Made by a program: the position numbers and the translations under genes
Source of the DNA: Triangularia verruculosa
Taxonomy: Eukaryota > Ascomycota > Sordariomycetes > Sordariales > Podosporaceae
Direction of reading: 5' to 3'
NCBI GenBank assembly: GCA_033296885.1
Contig: MU863924.1
Span: 1-64,000 of the forward strand
DNA length: 64,000 nucleotides
The notes under the pieces: generated by a model
Databases searched by the model: none
The model's input: only the letters and a program-made list of their open reading frames with translations
What the model was told of the DNA's origin: nothing
Shown here: positions 35,805 to 46,620 of the stretch, piece by piece
How positions within the stretch are numbered: position 1 is the stretch's first letter
Layout: each line of letters starts with the position of its first letter

Positions 35805-37412
35805 ATGGACGAGGACCAGATCCAAGAATTCATGGCCATCACGGCGACATCCGAGGCCGTGGCTCGACACATGATCGAGATGTGCGGCGATGCTAATCAA
35901 GCCGTCACCATGTGGTTCTCGGACCCCGATATGCAGCGGACCATCATCCGGTCTGTGAACGATGCCCAGTCAGCTTCGGCTTCGAACCAACCATCACGGG
36001 GCAGGCAGGATGCTGAAGGCGTCATCCATATCGACGATAGCGATGACGACATGCAAGACACGGGTTTCGACTCCGACACAGAGGATGTTGCCGGTGTCGC
36101 TCGTGCCGCGCAGGAAGACGAAGACGCTGCCATGGCTAGGAGACTGCAAGAAGAGCTCTACAATCCTTCCGGTTCTGGCGCCGGGCCTGCTGCCGGTGGC
36201 CTTGATGATGATGGTGTTAGGGCTCCCATGGCACGCACTACCGAGGTTCTCGTTGCTCCTGGCGGTTATGAGGACGATGAGCATGAGGGCGTTCTTGCTC
36301 AGATTCGTGCTAGAAGGGAACAAGAACGAGCTGCAGCCCGTAGGCGCGCCGGGGCCAACAATCCCTTCGCACAGTCAGTTTGGGCCGATGCCGGTCCTGC
36401 TGCGGCTCCTAGGTCAGTCGGCGCGGCAACCAGTAGGGCTGGCCGCCTGGCGGAGCTGTTCAGGCCACCATATGAGATCATCTCGACCTTCAGCTGGGAC
36501 GAAGCCCGCGACGAGGGCAAGGAGGAGAAGAAGTGGATTCTCGTCAACTTGCAAGACTCTTCGGATTTCAACTGTCAAACGCTCAACCGAGACGTGTGGA
36601 AGGATGCTGCCATTGTGGCTCTCGTCAAGGAGAACTTCATCTTTCTGCAGTACGACAAGCATGATCCTTCTGCGGAGCGGTACATCAACTTCTACTTTCC
36701 GAACCGGACTCATGAGAACCCTAGCAACTATCCCCATGTCTCCGTCGTTGATCCCCGCACTGGTGAGCAGGTCAAGGTCTGGAGTGGCAGCCCGTTTCCC
36801 TCGCCCTCGGACTTTCACTCTCAGCTCGTCGAATTCCTCGACAGATACAGCCTGGCAGCCAACAGCAAAAACCCAGTCACCAAGGCCAAGAGGAAAGAGC
36901 CGGCTATTGATTTCGACAAGTTGACGGAAGAGCAGCAACTCGAGTTGGCTCTTCAAAACAGTCTCGATGCTGCTGGTGGTGGTGCTTCTCCCCCCTCTAA
37001 CATCACCGATCCCGATGCTCTTACTCACTCGACGGGCAATTTGGGTGAGGTCGACAAGGGCAAGGGCAAGGCCGAAGAGCAGCCAAAAGCTGAGGCCGAA
37101 AAGCCTCAGTCTGCCTTTTCCAAGATTCCAGCGGACAAGCCCCATACGGAGCCACCTGTGGACCCGAAGACGACGACGCGCATCCAGATCCGGCATAGCA
37201 ATGGTAGAACGATCAGGCGTTTCGGTCTTGATGAGCCCGTCTCCCGCATCTACGAGTGGATCAAGGCCGAATCACCCCTCCCTGGTATGCAGGGTATCGA
37301 CTTTGAGCTCAAGACTTCTCCTAGCGGTGTGGACTTGATTGACCTGCTGGACCAGACGATTCAGGACGCTGGCTTGGCTAACGGGACAGTCATGCTTGAA
37401 TACGGGTTTTAG
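35805..37412 (+). CDS. UBA-UAS-UBX protein, Ubx5/UBXD7 type (Cdc48/p97 adaptor)
   Basis: An intron-free frame of 535 residues. In order it has a UBA-like helical bundle at about 1-45 (FMAITATSEAVARHMIEMCG), a ubiquitin-interacting-like helix at about 108-118 (AMARRLQEELY), a thioredoxin-fold UAS domain at about 212-355 (KKWILVNLQDSSDFNCQTLN), a UIM at about 372-388 (EEQQLELALQNSLD) and a C-terminal UBX domain at about 450-535. This is the order of human UBXD7 and yeast Ubx5, which recruit Cdc48/p97 to ubiquitylated substrates and to neddylated cullins. The frame stops at TAG 37410-37412 directly after the UBX fold. The same frame then stays open for 120 more codons (next entry). The start ATG has a good context (ACCATGG) and precedes the UBA. 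Confidence 0.9.
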   Translation: MDEDQIQEFMAITATSEAVARHMIEMCGDANQAVTMWFSDPDMQRTIIRSVNDAQSASASNQPSRGRQDAEGVIHIDDSDDDMQDTGFDSDTEDVAGVARAAQEDEDAAMARRLQEELYNPSGSGAGPAAGGLDDDGVRAPMARTTEVLVAPGGYEDDEHEGVLAQIRARREQERAAARRRAGANNPFAQSVWADAGPAAAPRSVGAATSRAGRLAELFRPPYEIISTFSWDEARDEGKEEKKWILVNLQDSSDFNCQTLNRDVWKDAAIVALVKENFIFLQYDKHDPSAERYINFYFPNRTHENPSNYPHVSVVDPRTGEQVKVWSGSPFPSPSDFHSQLVEFLDRYSLAANSKNPVTKAKRKEPAIDFDKLTEEQQLELALQNSLDAAGGGASPPSNITDPDALTHSTGNLGEVDKGKGKAEEQPKAEAEKPQSAFSKIPADKPHTEPPVDPKTTTRIQIRHSNGRTIRRFGLDEPVSRIYEWIKAESPLPGMQGIDFELKTSPSGVDLIDLLDQTIQDAGLANGTVMLEYGF

Positions 37413-37421
37413 AACAACTGG

Positions 37422-37772
37422 ATGGTCAACTTCTGCAGCAGCACGGAGACGCTCAGGAATGTGCTATTAGGGGCGGTGAATGGTTCCGATGGCGAAGCTG
37501 AGCAAATGCGGAAGTCTGTTGAAGAGGTGAGGCAGTCTGCCACCGTGGAAGGAGCGCAGGACAACATTGATGACAACCAAGGTTATTCTAGGGCTGATAC
37601 TGGGCTCCTCGAGGCTCTCAAAAACCTCGGCAAGTTCAAGCAGCAATGTTTGGACATGATGGGCGATATGAACAAATCGATGGACGAGGTGTTGAAGTCG
37701 CGGAACAAGGCTGCGGACAGTGCCAAGCGCGCAAGAGACTCGAGGGCCGGGTCACCGGAAAATCAGCATTGA
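37422..37772 (+). CDS. Open 116-codon frame directly after and in phase with the UBX gene
   Basis: Begins with an ATG three codons after the UBX stop and is in exactly the same frame, so that the UBX reading frame is open to 37772 apart from one TAG. The peptide looks like real protein: an N-terminal hydrophobic turn, an acidic middle (GSDGEAEQMRKSVEEVRQ), then an amphipathic helix (LLEALKNLGKFKQQCLDMM) and a basic tail (KRARDSRAG). It could be a C-terminal extension reached by stop readthrough, an extension lost by a recent nonsense change or sequencing error, a separate short gene on a shared transcript, or chance open frame in the trailer. I favour the extension or an independent short coding sequence over chance. 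No family is recognised. Confidence 0.4.
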   Translation: MVNFCSSTETLRNVLLGAVNGSDGEAEQMRKSVEEVRQSATVEGAQDNIDDNQGYSRADTGLLEALKNLGKFKQQCLDMMGDMNKSMDEVLKSRNKAADSAKRARDSRAGSPENQH

Positions 37773-40094
37773 AGTTTTCTTCTCTTTTTTTAGACGGGAT
37801 GGATGATGAAACAGGCGTTATTAGGAACCGGGGAAGTGGTTAATACTCGGGCATTCTTATCTTTTTTTTTACACTGAGCATGGGAGAGGCTGGCTGGCTT
37901 TTGGGCGGGTTTTAGCTGGTTTATTCCTTTTGTTATGTCTTGGTTTTTGTACTTTACACCATCAGCGAAGAAATACATATTTGCCTCAAGACGCTTAGCT
38001 TGCTGACTAGACGTGTACTGGCTGTTGTGAGTGTGTGTGTGTGTGAGTGTGCGTGGGAGGTGTCTAGAAGAGGATATCTTATCCGGTTTTACTCGAGCTG
38101 AACTGAAGTTAGGGGGCACGTCTTGGACAAAAAGCTGACATTGCAAAGGGGGAATACAGTATTGAAAGATAGTTGATAGGCCTCAAAGGATAGTAATAGG
38201 CCTTAAAAGATAGTAATAGGTCTCAAAAGATAGTTAATAGGCCTCAAAAGATAATAATAGGCTTTAAAAGATAGTAATAGGCCTTGAAAGATATTAAGAA
38301 CACTTTAAAACATAGTTGATAGGCTTTAAAAGATAGTTAAAAGGCTTAAAAATAGTTAAAAGGCCTTAAAAGATAGTTAATAGGCCTTCGAAGATATCGT
38401 GAACACTTGAAAAGACACTTTTTACCGTGTTAAAAGATAGCAATAAGCCCAAAAAAGATAGTTAATAGGCCTTTTCTACTATTCTTAAGGCGTTATCCTG
38501 ACTTGCAGTATCAATTATTTTGTCCACAGCGGGGTGGGTTAGGTGGGCGAGAAGAGCATGACGGAGAGCAACAACGCTATGAGTACCTTGAAAAGGAAAT
38601 GAGGTGTATTCGGGGCTTGGGATTTTAAGGTCGTGAGAGCCAACGGTTTTGGTTCGTTGGCTTACTTTGGGTGCAACGCTCGGTCCGGGGAAGGGAGCTA
38701 GGTAGGTGAGTGGGGGCCAATGGTTGGATGGTGGCGGCGAGTCTCGGTGTGCGATGAGTGAGAAGTGTAATTAGAGCTATTGGTTGCTAGACGGGATTTG
38801 ACTTGGGTGAAGATGAGAGTGATCAGGGGGGTGGGAACAGTGTGAGATGGATGAAGTGAAGAGATGCTTAATGGGTTCTGGATTCCAGCCTTCTTTCTTG
38901 GCTGTAGTTCTTTGGGGTCTGACGCTATGCTTGAGATGTTGATCACCTACTGCCCGCCGTGACAATAGGGCCCCAGCCTTGAAAACACGCCTTCACTCTA
39001 TCCTGAGCTGTTACTACTATGTCATCGCCGCTGCGGGGTGTCAACACCAACCCCGCCAGTCCTGGTCAACAGGGTTGCAGGCTTACCCCTGACCAAAATG
39101 CAGGTAGTGCGGGGGGATGAGGGGCACGAGCCACAGCCCAGAGAAGCCGTAAACAAAATTCCCCTGGTTCTGGGCTGAGCCTGGGCTGGACGGACAACTG
39201 GTGGCCGACGCCCTAGCGACGCCATATGTTTTCCCTTCAGATGACAGCATCAAAGACCCACTCCTTCACATACTCAAGCAAACTACAGCTACGCGATAAC
39301 TTGAAGGGCCGTTCATGTCTCGCTGAGCTTGCCCTGACGTGCGAGTGCCGAGACAACATTTGCTAGGTTAGAGGTGCCGGCCACCAAGCAGGCAGAGGCG
39401 CCCTAGCCCGTCTTGGCTGGTTCCTTGCTCTCTTTCCTTCTCTACCCGTTGAGAGATGCAGCAAGCAGCAGCAGCAGACTGTTGGCCAATTGTCTCTTGC
39501 TTCAGACAATAGGAGGCAGGCTGTCTCCAGGTACCTTGTATGACACTACATACCTGCCTACAAGCTCCGAGTACCTACCTACCTACCTTGCCCATTGTGG
39601 TAGATTGGCATTCGGCTTTAGGGGACAGACACCTCGGTCTGCCTCTTTTTATTGCTCCCTTTTTTACTCCCTCTAGAACCAGGGCACATAATCCGATCTC
39701 GACACCTCACCTTGCGATCGAAGAGGGGGCTTGATCCTCTAGAACTTTTCCGGCCTCGAATACCCGACCCGAAACGATCAATCGCTCTTGCGCCTTCGTC
39801 CCTGGTAGGCGCCTACTTCGGTGGGCTACGCTCTCGACTACCAGTGACTGCTCCCGAACTTCAACCCTCTCTCTCCCTCCTCTCTCTCCCCCTCGACTCA
39901 ACCAATTCTCCCTTACATGCCATCTCGCATTTTGCCGTCACGACTGGGCCAGCATTGCACACACTGGCCTTATCCTTTCTTTTTGCTCTCGAGAGCAAAC
40001 ACGCCTCCGAGAGCACACATACGAGCCGGCCTACCTACCTACCTACCTTGACAACCGCAGCAAGTAGGCAAGGGATACCTCCATACAACCAAAC
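37773..40094. other. Intergenic with repeat array; kinase promoter at the end
   Basis: Holds the 20-21-bp array (separate entry), a TG-rich run at about 38028-38050, and two TACC microsatellites at 39572-39588 and 40031-40048 in the kinase leader. No other gene is seen. Confidence 0.5.
38163..38475 (+). repeat. Array of about 15 diverged 20-21-bp units, AAAAGATAGTTAATAGGCCT type
   Basis: Units follow one another without spacers. The core GATAGT(T)AATAGGCCT is well kept in about eleven units and degraded in the rest (for example GATATTAAGAACACT). Three units of the same family occur at 62277-62337. The period equals about two helical turns, with A-tracts in phase. Confidence 0.9.
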
Positions 40095-42302
40095 ATGGCG
40101 GACCGTGAATACAATGACCGAGAGCTCTCGCTCGACCCTGAGCTGCTCTACACCCGGGAGTCATGCATTGGAGGTGGCAGCTTCGGCAAAGTGTACAAAG
40201 GGTAATATATGCCTGGCACTGTTTTGTCGCACTTGGTTTTCTGGGCACCACTGACATGTGATACTTAGTGTCGACAAGCGTACTGGCCAGGCGGTGGCGA
40301 TCAAAATCATCGACATAGAAAGTGCTGAGGATGAAGTCGAAGACATCATCCAGGAGATCGCCATCCTATCGGAACTTCAGTCGCCCCATGTGACTAAGTA
40401 TTATGGGTCGTATGCCAAAGGCGCCGAGCTTTGGATTGTCATGGAGTTTTGCTCTGGTGGCAGCTGTGCCGACTTGATGAAGCCTGGCCTTATTGGGGAG
40501 GACTGCATCGCCATCATTGTCAGGGAGCTGCTCATGGGCCTCGACTACCTCCACTCAGACAAGAAGCTTCATCGCGATATCAAGGGTGAGTCTTTGCTGT
40601 GCTACAGGGTCCCGCCGGGTTTCGTTTGCTAATCAGGTCGGTGCTATCAGCGGCGAACATTCTTCTCACGTCTAATGGACAAGTCAAGTTGGCCGACTTT
40701 GGTGTCTCGGGACAGCTTTCGGCCACCATGACCAAGAAGAACACGTTTGTGGGCACGCCGTTCTGGATGGCACCGGAAGTGATCAAGCAAAGTGGCTATG
40801 ATCACAAGGCCGACATCTGGTCACTGGGCATCACGGCCCTGGAGCTTGCCAATGGCGAGCCCCCCTATGCTGACATCCACCCCATGAAGGTGCTGTTTTT
40901 GATCCCCAAGAACCCTCCACCTCGACTGGACGGACCCCAATTCTCCAAGGCGTTCAAGGACTTCATCGAGGTGGTGTTGCAGCGTGATCCCAAGGATCGC
41001 CCCTCGGCCAAAGATTTGCTTAAGCATCCGTTTATCAGGCGCGCTAAAAAGACCAGCTACCTGACGGAGCTTATTGAGCGATACCAGCGCTGGGCTGCCA
41101 CCCACGAGCCTGATAAGGAAGAGCTCGACGAGGAGCCGGAGCTGCAATCTGAGAATCACTCGCAGACTGATGACGACATGTGGGACTTCGGGACGGTGCG
41201 ACTGGTTAATGAGCGTGGTAACCTGATCCATAGGCCGGGCATGTTACACGCTATGGGCGAGTCAGCAACCAATGCCAGGTCTGCGAGGACACAGGAGAAT
41301 TCCGACGACTATGGCGAGCGGCGACGGGAGGCGAGTCCCACCAAGCTGACCTTGGATACTAAGGACACCCTCAAGGCAGTCACTGGAGCTGGTACTCCTA
41401 GACAGATGACACCTCAGCGGAAGCCGGTTGGGGCTTCCTCTCCGACCAAGGGCAGATATTCCAGGGAGAACTCGCCCGAGAAGTCGGTTTCAGATGTGCC
41501 CTCTCCACGGGCTTCTTATGCCTCCAAGCCGATGCCGGGGGGTCCTCCTGCGAATTCTCCCGAATATGAGCGAGCATTGGCGCAGAAAATTCAGGAAGAG
41601 ATGGGTGCGTTGCAACTGGGACCCGGTGGCTATTCTCGAGGGCCATCCTTGCAGTCCCGCACGTCGTCGACTCGGTCGACACCCATGAGGCTTCCAGAGA
41701 TTCCACCATACCGTGGATCGCCGCAGCAGCAAACCCAGCTGCCGCTCCAAAAAGTGACGAACCAGGCAATGCCAGCAGTGTTCCCCGACAATGGTCCCTA
41801 CAGCTACCAACAGCAGCAGCAGGTCCAGCAACACTACAGTCGCTATGGCCAGCAAGTTCCTGTGCAGAATCCGCACTCGCCGTTGATCTCCAAGGAACTG
41901 CCTCGTCCCCACAGACCAATTGATGCAGGTTCGATGACGCCGACGTCGTTCCCGACACCGGCCCCCGCGAACGCCAATGGCGATCTTGACGCACTGAACG
42001 ACGTTATCTTTCCTGCGCTAGAGGAGGCGCTTAAGAGACGGCAGATCAGTTTGCAACAGCTCTATAGGCCAGAGCCGGGCAAGCCTTTTCCGCCGGTGAC
42101 TCCAGGCCAGCAGCGGGCCGAGGCAGCCCATGAAAAGATTCGCAAGCTGGTGTACAAGCTCGCGCACGTGTGCAAGGAGATTGACCACTTCGACAAGACA
42201 GAGCCTGTGGGTATGGGTAAGGAGGTTCCTACCTTTTTGGAGGGTCTGCTGGAGGAAATTCTGGTCAGAGTCGAGCCTCTTGATGAGGAGGAGGCCACTT
42301 GA
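40095..42302 (+). CDS. GCK-III (MST/Ste20-like) serine/threonine kinase
   Basis: Three exons, 40095-40201, 40269-40585 and 40651-42302, give 691 residues (2076 nt in phase). The kinase domain at about residues 19-270 has the glycine loop GGGSFGKVYKG, VAIK Lys48, helix-C Glu65, HRDIKAAN with Asp139, DFG Asp157 and the activation segment KKNTFVGTPFWMAPE with Thr177. NTFVGTPFWMAPEVIKQ is the signature of germinal-centre kinases III (human MST3/4, Neurospora MST-1, Sordaria KIN24). After the kinase comes a disordered S/P/Q-rich linker of about 330 residues with a Gln run, then a conserved helical C-terminus (residues ~600-691, ending EILVRVEPLDEEEAT) that in such kinases binds partner scaffolds. 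Family members act in septation, polarity and sexual development networks. The paralogues Sid1 and Kic1/Pod6 are less likely from the N-terminus, but I did not align them. Confidence 0.9.
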
Positions 42303-43891
42303 GCAACCTCCATCTGGGCCCTGTCGGGAACAGAGTCGGCTGGCTCGGAAGGTTCTTGCGTCGAAAGACAACCATGCAGCACATTACAACATCTAGCAAA
42401 GGATGTTGCTCGACTAGCTCTTATGAGATCTTGGGATTTACCACAAGCATGCTCAACAGTTTTGACATCTCGGCCGACGACACATATCTTATCCAATAAT
42501 CAGCCACCGGCCACTGGAATTTCTGATCATCCAAGCAGAGCAAACAAGCAACAAAAAAAAATGACATCTGGCCCGAGCCAGTCAAACCAGAGGAACAAGG
42601 AGGGGAAAAGCATGGTTTATATTTGATCCCGTTCTGGGGTCACATGACTGTTCGACAGTCAAAAGGCGGGCATTCAGCAACTAGGTAGCATTCACAAGCA
42701 AAGCGGCCTTGTATTTTCTTTTGTTTTGCCTGCCGTTTTAGCATGCAAAGAAGGCATACCATACCATTAGCGGAGCGGGAGGGCATAGATATAGACGGGA
42801 GTGAAGAAGGGCGGAGTGTCGAGCGATGGAGAAGAGAAAGCTGGAGTTTTTTACAAGGGAGTTGAGGGAGCCGTTTACATTTTTTTACAAATACCATTGT
42901 TGTTTTGTTTTTGGCACAGGCATAGTATAGCATAGCATAGGCATCAAATTTGAAAGGTTTTTGGGCCATGAGGCCTGCGGTGGCAGACTTTTGTTCTTCT
43001 CTGGAGTCTGGTGAATGGATGGGTGATGGAATGGGAGAGGTTCGAGGTTTTTTTTGCCGCGGAGCTACTGGTGAACTTGCGTTTTAGTGTTATTGTACTG
43101 TGTGGAGGGAGAGGAACGGTGAGACGGGATTCGTGGTGTGTATTGCATGGATGTCAAGACATGGATTCCGGGTGGGATCTTTTGCATTGGTTTCTATCGA
43201 TAGACTGGAGTCGTGAGAGAGGCAACTGAGATGTGTCCCATAGGAGTTGGGCCGTTATGCAAGAGGAATAGTCACTTCTTCCGGAACAGAGATCGACAAA
43301 TCTGTTGGAAAACGACACACGCCCGTTTCCCTTCTTGGTTCCGGTTAAGTTACATTGAAGGTGTAAGCTTCAGATAGGTAGGCTTGATGATAATGGGTGT
43401 TTTGCCAGTTGAAGGTGCGGTGATATATTGCGCTTGGCTAGGTACCTACAGGGTTGTGACAAAAAAAGGTTGTTTTGGGAATTTCTTCTTGAACGTTATG
43501 TTACCTATCTTGTCATATCACTTTTCCTTTGCGGAAGAGGTGACGGTGTTGAGAGAATTTCTCTTGGGTGGGAGGTAATTGATGGTGAAAGGGTGAATGA
43601 TGAAAATGTGAAAATGGGTAATGGTGAAAAGGTGGAAAGGGGTAATGGGCATGAAGCTAACCAAACACGTTGTCATTACACCAAAAAGATATTCAACATC
43701 AAACTGTGTGTACCGTAGGTACCTAAACAGTGATCAAGCTCATTCATCAGACTTCCACTCCTTGACTACCTTATGCAAAAATCTTTGACTCTTCAACGGA
43801 GGCCCAGTATAGAATACCTTGGAACAACAACATTATCATAACCTCATCATCATCACATCATCATCGCCACACCTCCCACCCCCCATTCATC
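42303..43891. other. Convergent trailers, no gene seen
   Basis: Lies between the ends of the plus-strand kinase and the minus-strand secreted protein. AT-rich patches and two GGTACCTA motifs (about 43440 and 43717) are present. No coding signal. Confidence 0.5.
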
Positions 43892-44518
43892 TCAAGCCGA
43901 AGCCTCAATACTCTCCACCGCAACCTGCACATCCACCACCCCACACTCGACCGTCTCATTCCCATACAGCAAATCACCGCTACCCCCCGCCCAGTTCGGA
44001 TTCTGCCAGAAATCCATCCTGCAATCCAAGCTCACATTCACGCCCCCGGACGCACTAAACTGCGCGGTGGGATACTGGGGGTCGTCACCGTCGCCACACT
44101 CCCACGACTGCCGCACCTCGAGCCTCCCGGAGGGCTTGTCGAACCGGAACGACGCGGCGGACGTGGTGGCGACGAGGGGGTCGAGGTTGCTGCCGGAGGG
44201 GGAAGGGGTGTAGAGGCAGGTGAACCACTGGTCTAGGTAGAAGAACTGGTCCGGGGTCGGGGAGGTGGCGGTGCAGAGCTGGTCGAAGGAGGGGCCGAGG
44301 GCGGGGTTGGAGAGGTTGAAGGAAAGGGAACCCGAGGCGGAGGAGAAGGTGGTGGGGGAGGTGAGGGTGGTGAGGGAGTGGAAGTGGAGGGATTTGGCGG
44401 TCCAGTTGAAGCCGGAGAGGGAGGAGTGGGAACAGGAGGAGTCGCCACGGGGAAGGAGGGGGGAGGTGAGGGTTAGGGAGGTGAAGAGGAGGATGGGGAG
44501 GAGGATTGGGGGTGTCAT
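43892..44518 (-). CDS. Small secreted protein, possibly AA1-like
   Basis: A single exon of 208 residues with a clear signal peptide (hydrophobic ILLPILLFTSLTLTS, cleavage expected near residue 20). The mature part has six Cys, four potential N-glycosylation sites (for example NWTA, NLSN, NVSL and NETV) and alternating hydrophobic residues as in a beta-sandwich. Size, Cys content and the layout of a short SGFNWTAKSLHFHS start resemble the fungal AA1-like/Alt a 1-fold secreted proteins, but I cannot confirm the fold. The composition is Ser/Thr/Pro-rich. The neighbours are unrelated. The start is the first ATG and directly gives the signal peptide. It would act outside the cell; its function is unknown. 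Confidence 0.65.
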   Translation of the reverse strand: MTPPILLPILLFTSLTLTSPLLPRGDSSCSHSSLSGFNWTAKSLHFHSLTTLTSPTTFSSASGSLSFNLSNPALGPSFDQLCTATSPTPDQFFYLDQWFTCLYTPSPSGSNLDPLVATTSAASFRFDKPSGRLEVRQSWECGDGDDPQYPTAQFSASGGVNVSLDCRMDFWQNPNWAGGSGDLLYGNETVECGVVDVQVAVESIEASA

Positions 44519-45627
44519 TGTTGACGGGGTTGGGTGAGTTGCTGACGGTATGCTTGTGTATGACCGTAGCTCGATGGCTGTAGTTTACTGAGATGGGGAA
44601 GGGATGGAAGATCTCGATCGTGGTTTGATGGTGAGTTTTATGCTGCTTTTTGTTACTGAATACCATGGTCAACGAAAGGACGTGTTCTGAAGTCTCACCT
44701 AGTGTTGCATGGTGTCCTCAAGGCCTCCATGCAAAGTCCGTGGCTGACGAGCAACCCATGTTCGAGTAATCAAGCCGAAGATACCTACCTGATTTCTAGT
44801 GGCCTGACGTCTTTTCAAGACCTTGTGTGAGGAGTGGCCGGCTCCGGCTCCTGTTCAAGGGCGTGCGACCGAGACTCCTCCTCCTTCTCAACTTCATTCT
44901 GTCGCGGCAGGTCGTCGGCATACAGCGTATCGAGCCGGTGTTGAACGTGGCATGTCAAGGTCTAGCCCCCGCTCAGCCAATGGGTTGCCTCAAGGGAAGT
45001 CGAGAGCAACATGTAACCTGCCAGGTACCCGTCTAACGACACATCCGTTGCCCGTGGGGAGGTTATTTTTGTACGCCTCAAAAAAGAGATAGCCCGGGTC
45101 ACATTTGACCGATGTCGCCAAGAAGAAAGTGAGAGAAAGCTGAGAACACGATCACATGAATCCACCTCCAGGTCGGCGAGCTTGGGGATGACCTCATCAT
45201 CCACTCACCGGACTGGGCGCTGTCCTTTGGTAGCTGACAGCGGCTGTTGGTCTTATCGCGTGTTCCCTTATTCGGCACCGAAACAGTAGCTCAGTCCGAC
45301 TCGAGGAGAAGATCGACGGAGGTGAGGATAGAGGCGAACTTGCTCCAGGTTGACCTGCTTTGGGACTGAGCATGGCGTTCCATCAGTTTAACAGGATCTA
45401 TCTCGACGTATCTACCGCATGCTTTCTGTCTGCTTCCTGATTCCAAGACTTGTTTCCCATATTCTCCGATAAAGCAGGGGAAAAGTAGGACGATGACGTT
45501 GTGAGACAGCTTGTGTATGTGCAGAGGGTCCTTGTATTCCTACGAACTGGTGTGTACTTGTCTAGTTGGACCTAATGTGTCCTCTGGCCGGATCCATCAC
45601 ATGTCCCAAATGGCCTTCCATGTCGTC
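44519..45627. other. Intergenic, no gene seen
   Basis: Promoter side of the secreted protein gene and trailer side of the next minus-strand gene. No splice-supported coding. Confidence 0.45.
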
Positions 45628-46620
45628 TCAGAGTTGATCAACGAGCTTCTCAGCAGCGTAGTCGATGTTTGTACCGAAAGTATCTGGCTTGGCCTGAATG
45701 TAGAGCACACCATCCTCCACAACAACCTCGCCATACGAGGCGTATGCCAGGCTATCAACGATGCGCAAGGCATACTCGTTCTTGCTGACAGCTTCCAGAA
45801 GACCCTCCTGCACCATCTCATCCTCGCCAACCTTCTGGTACTTCATTTGATAAGCCAAACCCTCAAAGTACTTCAGTGTGAAGTTCCCAAGACGCTCTTG
45901 CCAGTCTTGCAAGCTTGGCTTGCTCGAGCTGAGCTTGGCGAAGTTGGCCTCAAAGTTGGGGTTGATGGTGATCTCGTCAACGTTCTTGCCGAGGAGGTTG
46001 GCAATGTCCTGCTTTACCCCGGCAATGGCGGGCTCATAGTCGCTTCGAATGCCGTTGCGGGCGTGAAAGGACAGAGGCTTGTCGCTTGGAGCGGCGTTGA
46101 GAGCCGGCAACAGGTTGTTCTCCTGCAGCGCGTCGCTTATGTTTGTCCCGAGATATTGGTGGTTGAACAGAATGCGCAGCTTGCCGTCCTTGATGTCGCA
46201 ACCGTTGTAAGTGAAGCGAGCTGGTTCCTGATCCTCGACCTCGACTGTCAGGACGTGAGAATGGGCAAGATCGTTGATCTCTGCGGCGAATTCGCTGCCA
46301 TATCTTCCGGAAAGGTAATTGATCTGGTAGATGGCGCCCTCGACGTAGGCCTTGATGCAAGACCCAAGGCTTTCCTTTGCGTAGCCGTCGTTATGATAAG
46401 GCCAGATGGCCTTGGGGTCAGCTTCGACAGTCCAGTCGGTGCCGAGTATCTCGGACAGCTGCTTCTCAAGGTCGGCCTTGTTGTTGTCCCACTCGTCCCT
46501 GACTTGGAGGGAGTTAGCACAGCGGACAGAGAAAGGAGTACCTTGGAATACGTGTGGGGATGTCTTACCGTTCTTGCGGACAGCAAGAGAGAGCTTCTCA
46601 GCAGGAGGAAGAGGGGCCAT
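45628..46620 (-). CDS. Conserved-looking cytosolic protein with internal duplication, unknown function
   Basis: Two exons, 46620-46569 and 46502-45628, give 308 residues. The 66-nt intron has a GTAAGA donor, GCTAAC branch site and CAAG acceptor. It is a multiple of three without an in-frame stop, so an unspliced message would code for 22 extra residues. The protein consists of two related halves, at about 18-145 and 168-308. Each has a charged helix with I/L-L-G, then an aromatic/Asn stretch, then a Y-EG-YQ-Y motif (YVEGAIYQINYL versus YFEGLAYQMKYQ), a V-V-x-DG/DGK-L segment and a final LGTNI / FGTNI word. I see no signal peptide, membrane segment or known catalytic motif, and I do not recognise the family. 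It is divergent from the next plus-strand gene, with a 760-bp shared promoter region. Confidence 0.8.
   Translation of the reverse strand: MAPLPPAEKLSLAVRKNGKTSPHVFQGTPFSVRCANSLQVRDEWDNNKADLEKQLSEILGTDWTVEADPKAIWPYHNDGYAKESLGSCIKAYVEGAIYQINYLSGRYGSEFAAEINDLAHSHVLTVEVEDQEPARFTYNGCDIKDGKLRILFNHQYLGTNISDALQENNLLPALNAAPSDKPLSFHARNGIRSDYEPAIAGVKQDIANLLGKNVDEITINPNFEANFAKLSSSKPSLQDWQERLGNFTLKYFEGLAYQMKYQKVGEDEMVQEGLLEAVSKNEYALRIVDSLAYASYGEVVVEDGVLYIQAKPDTFGTNIDYAAEKLVDQL

Noticed and set aside
36414..37196. 260-codon minus-strand open frame
   Set aside because: Lies wholly inside the UBX gene in antisense, with no family motif.
38163..38475. CRISPR-like array
   Set aside because: Units are contiguous without unique spacers, and the genome is a fungus.
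40599..40650. Apparent start of the kinase second half inside 40586-40650
   Set aside because: This is intron 2 (GTGAGT to CTATCAG); splicing restores HRDIKAANILL in phase.
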